From NCBI GenBank assembly GCA_016785225.1, contig JAFBJZ010000377.1:2604001-2668000 (forward strand): DNA of 64,000 nucleotides, in the 5' to 3' direction. Shown here one piece after another: positions 59,901-64,000 of the stretch (its first letter is position 1; each line of letters starts with the position of its first letter). The translations under genes were made by a program, and so were the position numbers. Below the pieces are notes generated by a model, which was not told the DNA's origin, did no database searches, and saw only the letters and a program-made list of their open reading frames with translations. This DNA comes from Psettodes erumei (taxonomy: Eukaryota > Chordata > Actinopteri > Pleuronectiformes > Psettodidae).

Positions 59901-61583
59901 GAATTTGCATTTCCCTACAAGCGGGCCACGGGCAGACGGAACGTATTGATTTTGACATTATGGCCGTGAAAGGAGCAGGTGGTGCCGTGGCATTCGTCAG
60001 AGATATTCATGGTGGGATTTAGCTGCACGCAGCAGTTCCAGCGGGCCGACAAAGAGTCTACCAAGCAGAATAAATCGCACGCAGGTGTAATATGGGGCTG
60101 TCTACCTTCTTCTCAGCATTTCTGGAAGTGCCCCCGTGCTCTCCTGATTTCTGCTCGCTAATGTAAGAAAGTGATAAGCCTATTAAACGCCTATCCACTG
60201 TGACTCACGAACGAGTCAGTCACTGTAAATAATACATGCGCCCTCCAGTCAAAGTACATGCTTTTCATTTCAGTGTAATAGTCACTCATGGCTCTGAACC
60301 TTTTATCCCGAGATATTATGCTGTACTCTGTACTTATAACAGTGAAGGGTGTATGCAAGCGATTGTTGTGTTGATAACAAAATTTGAACCTTAATTTTCT
60401 TTGACTGACCTCAGTCAGTTCAGTGTTCTGCCATAGGAGACACCTACAGGTTTAAGATAGTAGAATAATGGTGCAAACTGAAACAAGGAGACAGGGACTT
60501 TGCCTCACAGCGCTTCATCCAACCTGATACCAGGCACAGGCGGCCGAGTCGCAGCTGCAGCAGGTTGAAAGTGCAGGTGTAAACATCTGGATGCGCAACA
60601 TCTGCAGGCAAGGAATGTAATAGATGTTTTCCTTTGCAGCTCCCATTTTTGTGTTTGTTCTCTCATTTTAGAGAGAAGGAGGTCTTAACCAGATTCTATT
60701 TGTCTGAAGTTCAACAGACTATTGGCATTTATCAGTATGTTTATCTTCATCACTGCTCCTGTCAGATTTTTTGATTTAAATAGTACTTTTAAATAAGTGC
60801 CATTGCTGTAAAGAGCCGTTAGGTTCTCTCTCGATGTCTTTTCTGTTCGGACCTCCCATCCTCCTCTCTCTTCACCTCTTTATTTCCTCTTCCTCCCTCT
60901 GACCTGAATCTGACACTTGGTGACCTGTGCTTTTTTTTTAACAGTTGCACAAACTTCTTTGATAAAAGAAGGCAAGTGTGAAAAACGTGGTGTCCTCTGC
61001 AGGGCGTTGCTGCAGAAGGTGCGGCGCACGCAGATGCATCGACCGCGACGGCAGGCACCGCTCCTCAGAAGGACTCGCAGAGCGTCATCGTGCAAAACGC
61101 CAGGATCACTGCAGGGAAAACCAACGCCACGGATATCACCTTTGTGCCAAAAACGGTAGGCCTCACCACCATTTACGGTGGATTGCCTCGATATGCTGTA
61201 GCATCTTCTCACTGTACCTACTGATGTTTTGCTGCTGTTAAGGGTGACAGTATCCAAAATGTCTCATTATTTACATTTACTACACACCAACATCATCTTA
61301 TTTCTGCTTCTTATTGTTGCAGCTCTGTTATTAAAGTAGCATTTTTTAGGATTAATATGATTCCAGTGCAGCGACAGATGCAGTCTACCTCATCACTGAA
61401 CGAGTTTGTGTCGGTCTGTGCCAGGTTTGGGGGAAGCCGCCCACCACCAGCCAGCTGATGTCAAAGATGGAGAGACGGAAGGAGCTGTTATCCCTCGAGG
61501 TGGACTTTGACGACTTCATGGGGCCTTTCAGCCACCACGTCCCGAGGACGGCGCTGCAGCCGGCAGCGGCAGCCGCAGACTAG
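53788..61583 (+). CDS. ankef1: ankef1 (ANKRD5): ankyrin repeat and EF-hand domain-containing protein 1 (10 coding exons, complete)
   Basis: Coding exons: 53788-53977, 54272-54433, 55734-55933, 56041-56190, 57149-57272, 57612-58434, 58917-59143, 59350-59498, 61003-61155, 61425-61583. All phases join, giving 778 residues (human 776). Order: N-terminal ankyrin repeats (about 45-300), EF-hand-like region (about 342-402), Lys/Gly-rich segment (414-430), FVLPMPIC block, second ankyrin set (about 495-625), basic linker, conserved tail with DITFVPKT and VDFDDFM. Known: the mammalian protein is reported in the sperm axoneme as a nexin-dynein regulatory complex component needed for motility; the Xenopus homologue acts in gastrulation. 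Both EF loops look unable to bind calcium. Fish may carry two copies; I cannot assign which. Confidence 0.95.
54272..54433 (+). CDS. ankef1: ankef1 exon: ankyrin repeats 1-2
   Basis: Acceptor GCTCGCAG, donor AAAG|GTGAGC. Residues 64-118. DLVSFLLSQGAHPDIQDKKG and NTPVMLAAELGN are canonical ankyrin segments, matching human [20 protein letters not shown]. Confidence 0.95.
55734..55933 (+). CDS. ankef1: ankef1 exon: ankyrin repeats 3-4
   Basis: Acceptor CTCATTTCAG, donor AACAAG|GTGGGG. Residues 118-184. GVLFYCVYPTKRHMRC matches human GVLFYCILPTKRHYRC almost exactly. It ends in GGTDPNAANK. Confidence 0.95.
56041..56190 (+). CDS. ankef1: ankef1 exon: ankyrin repeats 4-5
   Basis: Acceptor TCTCCTTCAG, donor TTTGAG|GTGCGC. 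150 bases, phase 0 at both ends, residues 185-234. TGVTALMEAAKSGSLQLVRA and [11 protein letters not shown] match human [20 protein letters not shown] and AHFAAKGGFFD. Confidence 0.95.
56248..56935. mobile_element. hAT-like non-autonomous DNA transposon in an ankef1 intron
   Basis: Inverted ends TAGTGCTGTCA and TGACAGCACTA bound 688 bases. They are flanked by near-identical 8-bp target duplications CTAATAAG (56240-56247) and CTAATAAC (56936-56943), the hAT hallmark. Subterminal AT-rich repeats (ATTAATTAATT, TTAACGCGTTAA) sit at both ends. On the + strand, 56443-56625 encodes a 60-residue fragment with KKNRDGTINK and CSFCKKEF, resembling the start of the BED zinc finger of hAT transposases; the rest of the transposase is missing. 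Confidence 0.8.
57149..57272 (+). CDS. ankef1: ankef1 exon: ankyrin repeat 6
   Basis: Acceptor GTGCCTCCAG; donor AGAG|GTGTGG is weaker than the others but is fixed by phase. Residues 235-276: TPLHYAAATGNANCCKFLAQ (human [20 protein letters not shown]). The preceding intron holds a hAT-like element. Confidence 0.93.
57612..58434 (+). CDS. ankef1: ankef1 large exon: end of ankyrin set 1, EF-hand region, start of ankyrin set 2
   Basis: 823 bases, residues 276-550, acceptor TGTGTTCAG, donor CGGGG|GTGAGG. LWALTLHDWSHEHEAELRQA matches human [20 protein letters not shown]. The second EF loop (383-394) reads DKGNVGCVNFND, with no acidic residue at loop positions 3 or 5 and Asp at 12. A KKKKG...KKKGK segment precedes FVLPMPIC, and RFDRDHPPEHP is conserved with human RFNRDHPPEHP. 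Confidence 0.96.
58917..59143 (+). CDS. ankef1: ankef1 exon: C-terminal ankyrin repeats
   Basis: Residues 550-626: ADVNVCDQFFWTPLHHAAHA matches human [20 protein letters not shown]. The acceptor chosen is CGTCACAG at 58916 because it reproduces the human spacing. An in-frame acceptor 24 bases upstream (58892) would add eight residues. Donor AAAG|GTTTGA. Confidence 0.9.
59350..59498 (+). CDS. ankef1: ankef1 exon: last ankyrin helix and basic linker
   Basis: Acceptor TCTCCTCAG, donor GTGAAG|GTACCC. Residues 626-675. CLDIARAFADSRIIDLVKDK aligns with human [20 protein letters not shown], then a Lys/Ser-rich linker follows. Read-through of the donor gives a stop at 59508-59510. Confidence 0.92.
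61003..61155 (+). CDS. ankef1: ankef1 exon: Ala-rich linker and conserved DITF motif
   Basis: 153 bases, phase 0 at both ends, residues 676-726. The acceptor CCTCTGCAG at 61002 is required by phase; the same frame meets a stop at 60979-60981 just upstream. The Ala/Gly/Thr-rich opening is poorly conserved, but ITAGKTNATDITFVPKT aligns with human ITSGYTKKVDITFIPRR. Donor ACG|GTAGGC. Confidence 0.88.
61425..61583 (+). CDS. ankef1: ankef1 last coding exon
   Basis: Acceptor TCTGTGCCAG; stop TAG at 61581-61583. Residues 727-778. It includes VDFDDFMGPF (human VDFDDFMMPF) and ends in an Ala/Pro-rich tail. No strong polyadenylation signal was found nearby; AATATA at 62041 is the best variant seen. 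Confidence 0.93.
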   Translation, partial: VWGKPPTTSQLMSKMERRKELLSLEVDFDDFMGPFSHHVPRTALQPAAAAAD

Positions 61584-64000
61584 ACTGGAAGGAGGTTAGG
61601 CAGAGAGAAGCACGCAGACATTTTGGAGTCACACACTGTTACTTGAGTCCGTCGGCCACCTGCAACAGTTACGGATGTTCCGTTTGTCTTGGATTAATCC
61701 ATTGCCATGAGAGCTGCTTTAATCGCCAGGGTTGGACATCATGCTATCAAGCCTCTCACTTTTTAATCGCATCATGCAGCAACGTAATTTGAAATACCAA
61801 TACATCTTATACAACTTAGAATCTGACTCTTAGCGACAGTCTGCTTTTATTAACGATCAAATGACATAGTCATCCAAACAATGAAAATGTGAATAATCAA
61901 ATCATTTTGCAAGTACACGCTGTTCAGTGCTATATATCAAAAAATGCTCAGGAGGGACTGTTTGTGTCTCTTGGCAACTGTCAAACACACAACACCTGAC
62001 GCTACATATTTGTCAATACACTGGAACATACTGTATACTGAATATAAAAAAATTTGTACATGGATGCAGAACTGCTTTCATCCTGGTTCAAACCCAGAAT
62101 CATTTTTCAGACTTATATGACATGCCTCTGAAGGAAGACATTAATCGCGTTACACTTGCTCAACTTAACTGAGTCTGCAGATCCAAGCAGTTAATTGGCT
62201 CGGTAAGATGGAGAAGAGCTCTGGTGTTGCAGGCTGTGATGGAAGTGATACTGGGAGTAGAGGGCTGGGATACACACTGTAAGTACACACTGCAGGTGGG
62301 ACGTCAGTTAAATCCTCCCCTGACTCTGCAGTGTCTGGAGCTGCGGCGCGAGACGTGAAGAGTCTGGTGGAAGTGGCAGCAAATGAGGAGACGGGCTGGT
62401 GGCCCGTTTGATGACACCTGCTCCTCCCTTCCTTCACCAGAACATTCTTTATGGTGGATGAAACGAGCATTTGACCTGTCCTGCACCACATTAATAATTC
62501 TTACTGTGATGCATCCAGATACTCTACGAGACACCGTGCCTCCTTCATGCATTTGTTTTCACTCTTATCTGCTCTCCAGCTAGAAGCAGTTCCTTCATGA
62601 AACCAGCGGATGGAGCTGTTTGGCAGATCTGGCAATGCAGGGGTTTGCTTGTTTGTCAAGCTGGGAGGACAGGAAACTTGGAGGGAGCTCTTCTGTTTCC
62701 AGCACAGAAAGACATCAAAATGGCAGCCGTGTGTATTTACTGCGCTCATATCAGCCACTCAGACAGCTCCGAATAGGCGTTTCACATATTAATGAACAGA
62801 GGATGTCATTATAAGATGGTCAGTATTTTACTTTCACCGCCCCCCACCCGCTCTGTCTGCCTTGAAGAATTGACTTCATTAGTGGCTTCAGGGTGAGTGA
62901 TGCTGAAGCTGCTGATGTTTGGCTCGTGTTTTAGCTGTTGATGTGTAAATCAAGAAGGATCATCTGAGAAGTGCACATCCTTTTCTTTGTTAAATGTTGC
63001 ACTGGTGCACGCTGCCATCACCACCACCACCATCCCCAGATAAAATTAGATTGCAGTGTCCTCAAGGTCCACAGGGACTCAGTTATATAATCAAATGTAC
63101 TGGCAGAGGGGGGGGCGGGGACGGTGGTAGAGGCTTTGAGGTTCATAACACAGGGCCTGGATTGTTTAAATATACAAACTCACAATACCATTGATGACAA
63201 GGATGTGAGGGGTGAGAGAGGCAACGGATAAGAGCGATGACAGCGAGGCAGAGGAGAGGAATGAGAGCAGAGCGAGGCGGTGGAAAGAGGCAGGCGCACA
63301 AGTAACGATACACAGAAAGAGAATCATAGACAGTGAGTGAAAAAAGAAAAACAGCCCCAAAACCCAACAGTGCCATTCATAATGAGGCGAGAGACACAGG
63401 GGAAGGAGACGCCTGGCAGCGAGGTGAGGGAATGGAAGAAGGCACGAGGACATAGGAGGGGAGGCGGAGGTTTCGGGGGGGGGCGACGGAGGGGGAGCGG
63501 AGGAGTGGGCGGGAAGAGAAGATGAGGGCTTTTCTAGCACAATCAGTGGCGCACAGGTTAGAGGGAGTAAACAAGGCTGCTGGCTCTGATAGTTGGCCAT
63601 GACGCAGTGTGTCTGTCAGGGCGTGGGCTCCAGCTTATATGGTCATGCAGTATGGGTGCTTGTGTGTGTGTGTGAGTGTGTGTGTCATGGGGTGTATTCC
63701 TGTTGTAGGGGCATATGTCTATGGAAAAGATTATATGGACATACAGCATTTGTGGCTGTTTTGACTTATATGAATCCTTATTTTATTATTCCTAATATAT
63801 CTTTTAAGGATCTGTAACATATGTTTATGTGTATGAGCGATACGTCTCTGCACGTGTATGTGTAGATGTGGGCCTGTGTGATTGCATGTGCTTGCGAATT
63901 TGTGCATCAGTCTGTGTGTAGGTGTATGTCATGCTGGCTCTTTTGTTCTATTTGTCTGCGTGTGCGTGTTGTGCTGAAATGCCAGTGTACATCCAGGTAC
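61584..64000. other. ankef1 3' region and downstream flank
   Basis: No recognised gene. Purine-rich, G-rich sequence at about 63200-63530 and GT-rich sequence from about 63660 to the end. The ankef1 3' UTR end is not determinable. Confidence 0.55.

Noticed and set aside
60880..61257. 125-codon - strand frame near an ankef1 exon
   Set aside because: Overlaps the Ala-rich ankef1 exon 61003-61155, whose + frame fits phase and human homology; the antisense frame shows no family.
1..64000. CRISPR arrays, bacterial operons, integrated prophage
   Set aside because: No spaced direct repeats, no ribosome-binding-site-led gene clusters; introns and repeats are vertebrate in type.

Overview
The window looks like nuclear DNA of a teleost fish, probably a spiny-rayed (percomorph) species. 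It has multi-exon genes with GT-AG introns, abundant CA/GT microsatellites, relics of Tc1-like and hAT DNA transposons, and interspersed repeats of a kind familiar from fish genomes. Nothing in it is bacterial. All gene calls are by eye, from splice signals, reading-frame phase and remembered human orthologues; no database search was possible.

Two protein-coding genes can be rebuilt completely, both on the + strand and head to tail. The first is emilin1 (12 coding exons, 29602-50325, 1029 codons), a secreted extracellular-matrix glycoprotein of elastic fibres. It has a signal peptide, a seven-cysteine EMI domain, long coiled coils, a 17-triplet collagen stretch and a C-terminal gC1q domain that keeps the integrin-binding glutamate. 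The second is ankef1 (ANKRD5), with 10 coding exons at 53788-61583 (778 codons) and an upstream 5' exon ending at 53150. It encodes ankyrin repeats on both sides of a degenerate EF-hand region and is linked to the motile axoneme. In both genes every exon junction keeps frame, and total lengths match the human proteins (1016 and 776 residues) closely.

Layout: 1-29,240 is gene-poor flank with microsatellites, two recognisable interspersed repeats (about 9.97-10.39 kb and 15.05-15.78 kb) and one orphan exon-like block near 6.5 kb. 29,241-29,601 is the emilin1 promoter and 5' UTR, with a GC box, a GA tract and two short upstream ORFs. 29,715-40,896 is a very long first intron holding two Tc1-like transposon relics and two polypurine tracts. 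40,897-50,325 holds the remaining emilin1 exons. 50,326-53,000 is the emilin1 3' region, including a strong G-quadruplex motif, followed by the ankef1 promoter. 53,100-61,583 is ankef1, with a 688-bp hAT-like element in one intron. 61,584-64,000 is downstream flank without a recognisable gene.

The two genes act in unrelated processes (matrix assembly and cilium/flagellum), and their adjacency appears to be positional only. I found no evidence for a novel multi-gene system. The items most worth following up are the orphan exon block, the hAT element with a BED-finger remnant and target-site duplication, the split alternative start and tandem acceptors of ankef1, and the regulatory content of the emilin1 first intron.
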